64,000 nucleotides of DNA from Branchiostoma floridae (Eukaryota > Chordata > Leptocardii > Amphioxiformes > Branchiostomatidae): NCBI RefSeq assembly GCF_000003815.2, contig NC_049990.1:5102626-5166625 (forward strand). The letters run 5' to 3'. The notes beneath the pieces are model-generated. The model did not search any database, was not told the DNA's origin, and worked only from the letters and a program-made list of their open reading frames with translations. Made by a program: the position numbers and the translations under genes. Numbering within the stretch: position 1 is the first letter of the stretch; each line of letters starts with the position of its first letter. Below, piece by piece: positions 24,057-35,651 of this stretch.

Positions 24057-27000
24057 CTATTCAAATTGAATTAACCCTTCATACTTAAGATGCATTAGGT
24101 AGTCCTGTGGCCTACAGTACTTCTTCACCCGCCCACACCATACACAGTAATTTCTAAACAAAGGCCACATATTTTCTACATTTTCACTTTCTTTCTGGGA
24201 CAGTTTCGTTGGCGTCAAAGACGGCCTTTCGGCAAGTTTACGATCCAATGCATTACGTTCTGCATAAAGCGCGTAGTAGCAGTTGAAATTCATCGTGGCA
24301 AGGAGACAGAACTCGTCGTCTATTTGAAACTCCTGATTCCACTTGCTTGCTGGGACTGTGAGAGGTGGTTTGCCAAGTCCACGGTCACACTGGTCATGCA
24401 TCTGCTTGTTCAGGTCTTTAAGGTGGCGGACTTCGTCCCAGAAATCCGGCGTCTGTTGTCCGACACGTTGCCAAAATGTGCGGTTGAAGTGATCGTACAG
24501 CCCGTAGTCGACCGGGGTCCATTTGCGGTGAGACGCCACCAACTCAGGCGCGATGTGCTCATGCTTGTACGAGTAGGACTGGGAGTTTTCCTTGTAGTAC
24601 AGGATGTCGGAAAGGTCCCAGCACATCAGGCGCCTGAACAGCACCATCGACTCGTCAAAGTGCTCCATGATCATGACCAAGTGGAAGTCCTTCTCAATCT
24701 GAGACACGTAGGCATTAACCAAAGATTTGATTTGTTCTGGTGGGTTGGTATCTTTTGGCATTACCTGTGTCAAAAATAAAACAAATGTGTACATTACTGT
24801 ACAATCAGAAATTTTTGGCAACAGCTCAGGGGTGGAGGCATATTAAATCTTATAGTTTGATGATTCCTACTTGAAGGATAATTGCACTTCATAATACATG
24901 AAAAATTCAACAAAGAGCAAGAGAATGAAGCATATACTATATATAGACATGACTTGTGCATCTATTATCTACCGGCTGTCATGCATATTACATGTCTTTC
25001 AAAACTTAGCCCAATAAGACCACTTTGGACCTATGTGGACAGGTGGTCACTATAGACTAGTAGATGATTCATAATGCTTGTGCATGTCAATGGAGAAAAT
25101 TATCTAACAAACCACCAAAAAGTGGTCACCTGGTCACTTTAGGTGGTCACTAATGTACAGGTTTCATACTCAATGCAGATAGATACACCATACCTTTTTG
25201 AGATACTTGAGAGGAAAGCCCAGGTCAATAGCCATGGAGTTCCTGCTGAAGGCTACTGGATACTTCCTGTAGTAGTTCAGTTTCGGATCATACCTGTATA
25301 GGAAGGGAAATGTGTATTCGTCTGAACTTTGAATTTGATAGGTTTAAGTTGAGATGTCATTCAGAATGTTAGATTGGTTGTTACAGGGCAGAAATTTCTT
25401 CACTTTGGAACAGAGAGAAGGAATGCCATAAACTTTCTGCATCTCTTGATCTACTGCTCATTGAATTGAATGTTCTATCCATTGATGTTATAAAGAACCT
25501 AACATTTGGATTGCACATAACTTGACAATATAATTTATCTTGTGTCTGAACACAATAGTTGAATCCTGTTACAAGAAGGCCTTTTTACATTCATTTGGAA
25601 CTTTTAAATTTGTTCTTTTCTTTTCCTTTTCTTATTCATCCTTTGTATCAATGTGACTACACTGCTAATGACGTTAATACATCTTTATGCAATTAGTCGT
25701 TTGTGTATTTCATGATACATGTATATACATGTTTGTATCATATGTGCGTGTGATCAACCTACTTGCCAGGATCGGCTAGGAAGGTGGAGACCGGTGTGTC
25801 CCCGGTTATTCCCCACTTCTCGGGCAAGCCGTAAAAGTTCATGGTTGACTTCAGATGGCTCAGCGGCTCTCGGAAAATGGTGAGGTACACTGGATATGAA
25901 CAGGAAGACAGCGTCATTCAAATCTTAAGATTCACTGCACGTAATGTGTAATTTACCAATGGAAATAGGCAATCTTGTTCATTTTGTGCACTCTAAGTGA
26001 AGCAATGACAAAGCTTTGAAAGGTAATTAATAAGAAGCTTGTCAATCTGTTGGCAAGACTTGTACACTAAGCAGTCCAAAGAATCAGAATTGCTTGTCAG
26101 AGATTTAATATACTGTCAGTCATATATTTCTGAACCGTTTCCCACCGAGTATTAAGGCCATTTGTATTGTCTCTAAACCTTTGTAATAACCACAGGCTAG
26201 TTAGGCAGCTCTAGCCTGCTGTGCGTGCTGAACAGCCAAACCAATAAATAAATTACCTGTGTCTTCTGGCATGACTTGGTGGAAAGTGGCGCTGTCGTAC
26301 ACGGTGTGGTACGTCAGGATGTCATAAGCTCCTCCTTGCGGTGGCAGGTAGGCCTCAGGCTTCAGGTTCCACGGGTAGAGTCCACTGTTGTTGAAGGGGA
26401 GGGGCAGGAGGAAGGACAGCCGGCGCTTGAAGCCGAAGTGGTGCAGCACTTCCTTGATGGTGTTGCCGCCCACCTTGTGGAGCTTGGGGAAGGCGACGCG
26501 ATGCTTTTCTACGCACACCGTGCCGTCTGGAGCATTCCTCTGTACCTCTATCGCCCTGTTCCAAAAAGTAGATGCAATTTCAGTTCAGTTTTCCATATGT
26601 TTTTCATAGAAACCATTTCAGATCTATGTAAGCTTTTCTCCAGGCAGATTTTTGTTAGGAGCTATAGTAGTGGCTGTGATTTCTTTCGTTTGCCTCCCTC
26701 TACCTTTGCCACAAAAATGTTTGGTAAAGGCGACGCAATGTTTGTCTACACACACCGTGCCGTCTGGAGCGTTCCTCAGTACCTCTATCGCCCTGTGCCA
26801 AAATGTAGATGCAATTTCAGTTTAAAGTTATATTGTTTTTCATAGAAACCATTTCAGATCTATGCAAGCTTTTCTACAGGCAGATTTTTGTTAGGAGCTA
26901 TAGAAGTGGCTGTGATTTCTTTTGTTTGCCTCCCTCTAACGTTACCTTTGCCACAAAAATGTTTGGGGAAGGCGACGCAATGCTTTTCTACACACACCGT

Positions 27001-29530
27001 GCCGTCTGGAGCATTTCTCTCTACATCTATTGCCCTGTTCCAAAACATAGATGCAATTTCCGTTTCAGTTATGAAATTAGTATATCTTTCATAGAAACAA
27101 TTTCAGATCTTTGCAAGCTTTTCTCCAGGCAGATTTTTGTTAGGAGCTATAGTAGTGGCTGTGATTTCTTTCATTTGCCTCCCTCTACCTTTGCCACAAA
27201 AAAATGTTTGGGGAAGGCGACGCAATGCTTATCTATACACACACTGTGCCGTCTGGAGCATTTCTCTCTACCTCTATCACCCTGTTCCAAAAAAGGAGAT
27301 GCAATTTCAGTTTCAGTTATGAAATTAGTATGTTTTTCATCAAAACCATTTCAGATCTATGCAAGCTTTTCTCCAGGCAGATTTTTGTTAGGAGCTATAG
27401 TAGTGGCTGTGATTTCTTTCGTTTGCCTTCCTCTACCTTTGCCACAAAAATGTTTGGTAAAGGCGATGCAATGTCTTTCGACACACACCGTGTCGTCTGG
27501 AGCGTTCCTCAGTACCTCTATTGCCCTGTGCCAAAATGTAGACGTCATTTCAGTTTCTATATTAGTTATGAAATTCATATGTTTTCCTAATGCGCAGAAA
27601 ACCGTTTTAGATCTCTGAAAGCTATTCTCCAAGGAGTTCTGGTCAGGGGCTAATAGTGGCTGCAATTTCTATTTTTTGCCTCACTACACCTCTGCCACAA
27701 AAGAAAATTTCAAAAGAAGGAGGGAGGCAAACAAGAAATTGGAGCCACTAAGAGCACCCCCCCCTCCAAACACACACACACAACCTGACCTTGGAGAGTA
27801 AGTATAACTATCGTCCAGACAAAATTTGTCGCTAATTAGTGTCATTACCTGTTGTCACTAATTTGTGGCATTACCTTGTTGCTAATTAGTGACATTACCA
27901 AATTTTCAATGCAAATGAACAATTCCATAGCAACCCAAACAAAGCCAGCGGCAGCACCATAAAAGGAAGTGCTTGCAACCATTACGACCAAGCAGAAGTG
28001 TATATAGCTATAGTGTATGTGTCCTGTCTCTGTTGTATCCCAAATGCGCTTCTATCCCAGATGCGCTTCTAAGTGCATCTGCATGATTGGAACATGGCTG
28101 GGATGGAGCACATTTGGGATGCACACTACATATAGCATCGACAAGCAGCACCCCAGTCAGAAGCTCTTATGAAGATGCTTGATTATCATAAGGCATCAAA
28201 ACGTAAGCTGGCGAGAGACATTGCTGATTGTGTAAAAGACAACGCCAACTTGATGAGATCATTTTAGGCACCATACTTACTATTGTGATGTAAGTGTTAT
28301 AAGAGCAGTTACTCATGGAACTGGATATGCTTTTGGAAAGATGTTTCAGTGTTTCTTTCATCAGTGAGATAGTGGATGCTATCTGAAATGTCTGACCGTT
28401 TCTAAAATCATATCCAGTTGAAATGTCTGACTGTTTCCAAAACCATATCCAGTTTCTTGGTTAACTGCTTTTTGGCATATCTTATTACCTGGATGTCTAA
28501 CTGTCATCGACATACTTACTGTTCTTTACTTGCTGAGACCTCTGGCACAGCCAAGGGTTTCATCCCAACTTCTCTCCTGTCCACCTCTTGCTCTTCTTGT
28601 GTTTTATGACCAGGGTGTATCCTGTAGTTGGTGGACATGTACAGCCTAGGAGGAGGAGGAAAAAAGATATTTTTTTTTAGTTTGAGTTTAAATTGTCAAA
28701 AAGCAATTACTCAGGCAACTGGATATGATTTTGGAAACATAATTTCTAAAATCATATCCAGTTGGCTGAGTAACTGCTTTTTGGCATGTCTTATTACCTG
28801 GATGTCTAACCTTCATCGACGTATCTTGAGTTTAAATTATTTGATTAAATTTTAAATCCACAATTAGCTTCATAAGACTCTGTTTTTCCTGTGGTCTACA
28901 TATTCATATTTACACATTACAATTAAAAACATACAGAGACATAAAAAGTGACAGTAGAAAGCAAATATAACATAAATGCAATAATTACTGTCCAATATTT
29001 TGCTGATGATTATGAATTGAATTGGACCCTCTTTCTGTGTCCCCTTCCATTCCACACTACACACTTAAGCTTAGTTTGGAAATGAAAACAAGATGGATCG
29101 ATTTTGACGTCACAAACCAACATGGCGGGGCCCATTGACCCAAGGGTAAAGCTGTACAGGCTTTTGCTTGCAAACTTGTGATGGTGTATTTATTGGTGGT
29201 GCTAACATATATTTTTCATAACTTAGGTGTATCATCACCATGTCTGTGATTGTCTCTGAAATTAAATTTAAAAAGTTGATATCAATAGATAAACTCTTTT
29301 TATCTATTTATTGGTTTGGCTGTTCAGCACACACAGCCAGGGCTGCCCAACTAGCCTGTGGCTGGGTTAGCCATGCTGACAAAAAAGAGAGACAATACAA
29401 ATGGATTTGACCATAGATAAACTTACCTGCTGTATTGTCTCCCGAAGATGAAGAGGGTTACCAGGGAAATGACCATGGTCATTATCAGCAGGCGAAACAT
29501 GGTGCGATGGTTCAGTCGGCCCAGCCTCAT
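24057..29530 (-). CDS. Galactose 3-O-sulfotransferase (GAL3ST family)
   Basis: Golgi type II enzyme moving sulfate from PAPS to the 3-OH of galactose on glycolipids or glycans. Exons: complement(24057-24764, 25194-25293, 25763-25889, 26257-26555, 28520-28645, 29427-29530), all GT/AG and phase-consistent, 487 aa. Exon 1 holds the start MRLGRLNHR, a short basic cytosolic tail and one membrane helix (LLIMTMVISLVTLFIFG). The 5'-phosphosulfate loop is FPKLHKVGGNT (99-109); the 3'-phosphate region is LTIFREPLSHLKS (179-191). DFHLVMIMEHFDESMVLFRR and MCWDLSDILYYK are family landmarks. Possible N-glycosylation sites are NNS in exon 4 and NRT in exon 6. Which GAL3ST paralogue group it belongs to cannot be decided by eye. 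The intron before exon 4 carries the array at 26488-27665. Confidence 0.94.
26159..26250. repeat. Dispersed repeat, left copy of an inverted pair
   Basis: About 92 bp matched in inverse by 29302-29404, sharing CCATTTGTATTGTCTCT and GCTGAACAGCCAAACCAATA. It lies just inside the intron next to the exon 4 donor of the sulfotransferase. Confidence 0.8.
26488..27665 (-). repeat. Five-unit tandem array copying the intron-exon 4 junction of the sulfotransferase
   Basis: Units start at the shared GGCGACGC (or GGCGATGC) near 26492, 26729, 26971, 27216 and 27462, a period of about 237-246 bp. Unit 1 overlaps the true start of exon 4. Units 2-5 each keep the acceptor and about 24 codons (for example AIDVERNAPDGTVCVEKH in unit 3), then diverge at FPKH. 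Unit 3 also has a possible donor (GGCAAAG then GTAACG). Inclusion of such an exon (89 nt) would break the frame, so the copies look non-productive. Confidence 0.88.
28697..28783. repeat. Perfectly placed hairpin MITE-like repeat
   Basis: Arms of about 41 bp (28697-28737 and 28743-28783) are inverse to each other with few mismatches and only a 5-bp loop. They share AACTGGATATGATTTT. Related sequence occurs at 28303-28510 and 12168-12242. The tail of the 28440-28510 copy ends within a few bases of the exon 2 donor at 28520. Confidence 0.82.
29302..29404. repeat. Dispersed repeat, right copy of an inverted pair
   Basis: Inverse of 26159-26250. It lies within about 25 bp of the exon 1 donor of the sulfotransferase. 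Together the two copies flank exons 2, 3-side intron and 4 of the gene as transcribed. Confidence 0.8.
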
Positions 29531-32500
29531 TGAGATTGGTTGAAGAGTGCTCTGGTCGACAAAAAAAAAATGTTTTTTTAATCATTTTCAACAAGACGAC
29601 GAAATTTTATCACAGGCCACTTGACGTATAGGTGAGACCTGTACTCATCAAACAAGTATCTCAAAAATCACTAAGTTTGTTACAGTAAGACCGTACATAC
29701 TTGACCCATCCGATATGCCAGATCCTCAAATGGATGCTACGCCTTTATAGGAAGATGTCGCGAAAGATACAGGTAGTTTTCTAACGAAAGTTGGGAGGCA
29801 GCCGAGCGTGAGTCCGACGACTTATAGATATTATGTAAAACGCCGAGATTATGTAAGCAAACTGAGCAATATGATTGGTTGTTAGGGCGTCTCGCAGAAC
29901 AAGGTCACATTTTAGTCATTTAATCATGGTACCTGAAAGTTTTGGGGGTCAAAATTGGGAAGTTTTCAATATCAAGAACATCGAGCCTTTCCTTGTAAAC
30001 ACATGTAATATTTGGTTTGTATCATTGGCGTATGCTAGGCTATGTTATTTGTGTCCATTTGTGTCGGTAAAGTGACACTATGAATGAAGACTGAGCCTAA
30101 CAAGACCAACACTTCGAAGAATCTGGACTGACCCATGGCGAAGTTCCCGGAATTGACCCTGTCTTAGTCTTACAGTTGAAACGTGTAAATGTCATTTAAC
30201 ATTCCGTCTAGATCTGCTGTGCTTACTGGAGGCCGTTTTTCAAGTCTCTCGGGATTCTCGTCGCCACTTTCGAGATAATTTGCCTTATATTCTGTAATTA
30301 CCTGTCCCTTCTTCTAGATACAGACAAAAGACTAGAGATCGACAGACCGAAGCAGTGCCCTTCGCCATAGTTCTCAGAATCAGTCTATAGACCTTGAGGC
30401 CCTACGGCGATAACTGCAAGGCCAGGGATTACACGTGTGACTTATGTTGTAGCACTTTTCAGTCAAAATCTTTGCCTAATAAAAAAACAATTTATTGGTT
30501 ATCATACACGCAAAGAACGATGTTTATAATGTGTCGCTTTGTTTTGTTTCTTTTAATTATTGTTCTTGTCCAGAATTAAAAAAAAGAATCCACGCAAATG
30601 TCAGTTGACAGTGGTGCTTAGGAGAATGAAATAAAAGCTGTATTTGTGTCTTTATTTACTATTAGTGTCAAAGTATATACTTTTAGTGTCACGGTATCCA
30701 TTTTTAAGTGGCACATTCTCTGGATATCGGACCTGGTCATTACAAATTTCACCAGAGCCTTGTACCAAGCGTCCGCCACGTCGACCTAGTACCTTTTCGA
30801 CCTCTCTTTGTGGTGGCCATTGTCCGTAAACCAACAAAACACGTTTAGAATTGTGTGTCTAATCTTTCAGAAGAGCAGCGACAATGCACAGAAGCTGAAT
30901 GTCTCTTTATATAGACTCCATATCGAGGTACACGAAATTTGCACACAATAACACGAGTATAATCTGTAGTCAATGTATACAATTTCTCGTGGGATTATGT
31001 CGCACATGTATACAGTACCACCACCTTCTTAAGTTTGCATCTACGTACATTACAACAGTGCCCTGACATGACAATCTGTCCGTTCACAAATATGTAAGAT
31101 ATTCCAAATGGGGTGTAAGTGCCTGGCGATCGATCATATAATTCATGTCAACTTTGTCTACCTGTAGAATGTCATCAGAATGTCACTTACCTAGCTAAAG
31201 CCACAAGGTGATCACAGATATCTCCAAAAACCACATGTTTCAGTCCGACGGTGAAGACTTGAGATCGCCATTTTACTTTAATGACTGGAAATGTTAACGA
31301 TCTACGTTTGGTGTACCCCCTCCAAGTTAAAGACAAAGGGAGTGACGTATGAACCGGATGGGCCAGTCCCGAATCACAAGGCTATCATTTGTCACAAACT
31401 TCTCAAGCGTCGTTGCTGCGTTTTGAGCCATGGTGTCACAGTTGAAAAAAAAGGGGGGAAGATTGTCTTTGCTCGTGTATTAGCCATGTTGGTACGCTTT
31501 TGTTAACAGGGTCCAGAATAGACAGGGAAGACCCTTTACCCATCCATTAAGTAACCTACGCACAAAGATGAATGGGACGTCATCATTGCACCTTTGACCT
31601 GTGCATTGTTGCACGTCCAAGCAGACACACACACACCCATGCCTTCGGGCTACTCATGCTCGAGCCTTTGTCTATTCATGAGAAAAGTTTAGTCGGCCTT
31701 CTGGACGCTTTTCATTGAGACCATGAAGGAAGAAGTACATGTAAGGGTCATGTGTATATGCCCCCCTTCGGTCAAACAGAGTACAGCAACGATACAGATT
31801 ACATGACAGGTGTCCTAATGCATCCAGAAATACATACACGTACAAAAAGACCAAAAATACAACGTAATGATGTTGATAAGAAATTACTGTTCTCTCGTTG
31901 CCGCACGTACTGCCGCACGCACTTATAAAGATCAGGGGAAAGTGAACATCAAATATACAAGCAACGATTCTGTGCTAAATATAGACTTTTACCGCCAATA
32001 TCATCGAATTAGCACTTGTCTGTATACATTTCTTGTGAGCAAGACTAAAAGATGACCGTCACTTCGTATTTGAAACATGCGTATTCTTTCTGCAGAGGCA
32101 GAAAGCTTGGCGACCACTTTCCACCCCTGCAATTTCACATGGAATCGCCCTAGATGACTGGGGTCAGATTTTTCGTCAGCCGACATCATAATCTTACCAG
32201 TCGAACCGCCTTTGACGTCATGAGACACTGGTCATTATAGACAGTAGAATTTGTATGGCATGTGGTCCACCTGAGGGTTAGACTGCTCGGTCACGCCTCC
32301 TTGCGAGGTTACGTAGCACTGCCAGTTAGGGCGCAGTCACATATATCGTGCGTTCGTCGTAAGATTTCGATGCCATTGGATTTTCAAGCAGGCTATGACA
32401 GAATCAACCACCGGCAAGGATCTAAGACTTTTGTGTAGCGAGCGGCTGAACTTTGCAGGACAGATGCATGACTGATGCATGACTGTCTCAAAAATTGCCC

Positions 32501-32741
32501 TTGACGTTTTTGACCGAGCCCTTATAAGCTTAGCAATCTAATGTACTATCCATTTGTATTGTTTATCTTTCACAAAATAGATGTCCACTAGCCTCTACAC
32601 AAAGTACATTTGCTGTTGTCTCTATGATATAATTTCAATATAAAGGCAAGGAAAATGATCAAAATTATTGAAAGTCTGCGTAAACCTCACCTGCCGCACT
32701 GATGTTGCAGTACTAGTGATGATTCAGTATGGTCAAAGCGG
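29531..32741. other. Intergenic upstream of the sulfotransferase
   Basis: Non-coding 5' exon(s) and the promoter of the sulfotransferase probably lie here: a possible acceptor (GTCGACCAG) sits about 25 bp before the start codon. No other gene, domain or clear repeat family was recognised. Confidence 0.4.
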
Positions 32742-33036
32742 CCTCAGCACTGGAAGCCAGGTGCTGCGCTGACGAACATTCAGCACACTGGAAACCCAGT
32801 GCTGAAGCTATATTTAACACTGAGCCGAGTGCTGGGAAAGGAGGGCCAAAAGTATTTGAGTATGTAGTTCAATGACCTCAAAATTAGTCTATTTTCCTTA
32901 TGGTCATTGGGGATGGGGACAAATGTTCACCAACACTTGGCTTCCAGTGCTAAAGCTATCTTTAAAATGGCGCTGGAACAAGAAGTGCTCAAGAAGAACG
33001 GTGATATTTTTTGTAACTTTGCAAAAGTATTTGAGT
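32742..33036. repeat. Two copies of a dispersed ~110-bp repeat
   Basis: GGTCAAAGCGGCCTCAGCAC and CCCAGTGCTGAAGCTAT in the first copy (32742-32860) recur in part at 32925-33036 (CCAGTGCTAAAGCTATCTTT), both followed by AAAAGTATTTGAG. A third copy is at 39503-39612 in LIM gene A. Short internal inversions of CAGTGCTG suggest a foldback element. Confidence 0.65.
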
Positions 33037-33070
33037 AATGGGGAGACGAGTATGTATATAGAACGAGTTC

Positions 33071-33231
33071 NNNNNNNNNNNNNNNNNNNNNNNNNNNNNN
33101 NNNNNNNNNNNNNNNNNNNNNNNNNNNNNNNNNNNNNNNNNNNNNNNNNNNNNNNNNNNNNNNNNNNNNNNNNNNNNNNNNNNNNNNNNNNNNNNNNNNN
33201 NNNNNNNNNNNNNNNNNNNNNNNNNNNNNNN
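33071..33231. other. Assembly gap, 161 N
   Basis: Gap in unannotated sequence beside the dispersed repeat pair; the repeat may have caused it. Confidence 0.99.
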
Positions 33232-34169
33232 CCATTCTTTGATGCTATCTCGCTACATATTTAGGTCTTCCTCTGTCGCCTCCGTCCCGCCCTCCTTCTA
33301 GACGGCTCTGCAGGATTGTCTTACACAGATTATCTTGGCGTGTCATGACCCTGCCCAAACCACTGGGGTTTGCGTCTCTTGCATAAATAATGGTTGCTAG
33401 CAGTAGATCCTTAGGGCCGACCATGCTACGTATTTTGACCTGCATATATCAATTAGTTTTATGATCTTGCAGCTAGCGATGTGATCCGTAGTCATATTTC
33501 CACATACAGTTCATTTCGAGTGCATTGACCTTTTGCTCTATCACTACTAGTCACACAGCAGTATCATGTACAATCAGAGAAATGTATATTAAAGAACTTC
33601 TAACTCCGAGTGGGTCAGAAATTGTGTAATGCGATGTGGACTCGCAGTTACAGGTGCAATTCCTAGAGGGACGGTGCCCCACCCACCCACCTCCGACAAG
33701 AACGAAGACGTTCACGCTATTGGTGCTCTAAATCGTGATGTTTTTCTGTTTGTAAATCAAAATGTTGCGAACACAATGCAAGTTATCAAACTATTACCAA
33801 GAAGTGAGAAGCCGCACTTAAGATCTGTGATACTTTGATGATTATATGCATGATTTGTCTTTCTTGTGACCTGTAATTAGCTCTGTTGGGCAAATATGTA
33901 CAATAAAGCAGGTCTTCATTTATTCATCAAACGAATTGCTTAGCCTGTACTTAACAGCAGAGCTGATGTTGTAATCTTTCCAAATCTTCGCAAACCGATG
34001 TTCCCATAGCGAATCTTCATTGCACTTCTTACGACACCCACCCTGATACGTGAATCAGTCCAACCCTTCCAACTGTTCTCCGTTCATAAAGACAGCTTGC
34101 GCTTCGTCCCTGCTGTTCACCTACACATTACCCTTCTCAGTACATGTACTACACCTTTTCATACAAGGC
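33232..34169. other. Intergenic with a LINE 3' tail fragment
   Basis: The stretch 33795-33925 (GAAGTGAGAAGCCGCACTTA, then AAGATCTGTGATACT and GTTGGGCAAATATGTACAAT) parallels LINE tails at 49790-49925 and 52630-52790. No gene was recognised. Confidence 0.55.
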
Positions 34170-34297
34170 NNNNNNNNNNNNNNNNNNNNNNNNNNNNNNN
34201 NNNNNNNNNNNNNNNNNNNNNNNNNNNNNNNNNNNNNNNNNNNNNNNNNNNNNNNNNNNNNNNNNNNNNNNNNNNNNNNNNNNNNNNNNNNNNNNNN
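34170..34297. other. Assembly gap, 128 N
   Basis: Gap in non-coding sequence. Confidence 0.99.
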
Positions 34298-35651
34298 TCC
34301 TTTTACTGTTTGACAATTCTCCTATATCACACGTACACACTATATGCTATAGTACATGCTATGATATGATAGCATATAGATAGTCTTAAACCATATTATC
34401 ACCTACATTGCATATCAGCCAGTTACATGCATTCTACTATTTTTAGAGCCCGTACTACGTAGTAGTATGCGTATATTAGGCAACTATGCTGCACATGTAA
34501 TACATATTTCAAGAAGATACAGAAACTATGGGGTACTAAACCAAGCAATATGCTAACACCACAAGTCTGCATTATAACCTGAGATACTTATACGAAAGTC
34601 AATAGAAAAGAATATCATAATTACACCTCTTCCCTACAACATATGCTGAATATTACATGCCTATTTGATATATATGATATATTAGAGTCACAATGTCGGT
34701 AGATATCATGATAGTGAGAACACACACTACGCACATGGTGCGCGCTAATTTTTCATCGAAGAATGACTTGCCAAAGTCGGAACGATGAATGTAATTATCC
34801 ATATCATGATAAACATTATCAAAGGCAAACTAAGGTTACCTCTACTACGACAGGTATTTTACTAGAATATCAATTTAGCCACAGCCTGAGTAGGAATTCA
34901 ACATACAACTTGGATATTGCGGTGCTCAATGCTACTATCAAAACACCAATGCCATCATACATGGGTAGATCACCAAACATACTTTCGATAAACATAGGAT
35001 GTGACTCCTTTCTTTTCTGATTGCAGATGTCACTGATAAGGTACAATGTCATGATATAATGAAATGGTCTCACTGATGAACATAATTATTCGGAAAATAT
35101 GATTTGACCGATTCATTGTCGCACACGGTAAGAAAGAGCTGAAGGTAGGTGGCAGTTTTCAATTGAGATTGTGTTACAACATAATTGTTACCCTTCTTTA
35201 TCCAGAGGTAAGATTATAACTTGATCTTGATGTAATGAAAATATAGTAAAAAAAATCATATGAAGATAAACGATTGAAATGAAAAAGGTTATAAATAATT
35301 TACACCTCATCCCAAAGAACTTATCTCTATGCATGTATAGCCTTACTAACTTACTCAAGATTTTGTCTCTACTTTTCTCTTTTTTTACATCGCTTTTTCA
35401 TCTTTTCTTAAATAATGCATACCATACATCCCTACGTTTCTTCCATACAGGATGATAATATCAGTCCATATACCATTCTACCATACATGTGCCTTTCTTT
35501 TTAAACACTTTCCATAAATACCATAAATAGCCTTAAATAATGACGATCATCTCTAACATTATCAATATGTTTTCGTTTCTTCCTAGACGTTTTTGGAGTC
35601 TGAATGCAAATTCCTGACACTAACTAGAATCTGAAATAAGGACGCCTTTGC
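34298..35651. other. Downstream region of LIM gene A
   Basis: AT-rich; presumably contains the 3' UTR of LIM gene A at its right end. No coding exon seen. Confidence 0.5.

Noticed and set aside
24324-24779. 151-codon plus-strand ORF
   Set aside because: Antisense of the last exon of the sulfotransferase.
26809-27618. 269-codon plus-strand ORF over the tandem array
   Set aside because: Produced by the period of the array; the repeat derives from minus-strand exon 4 of the sulfotransferase.
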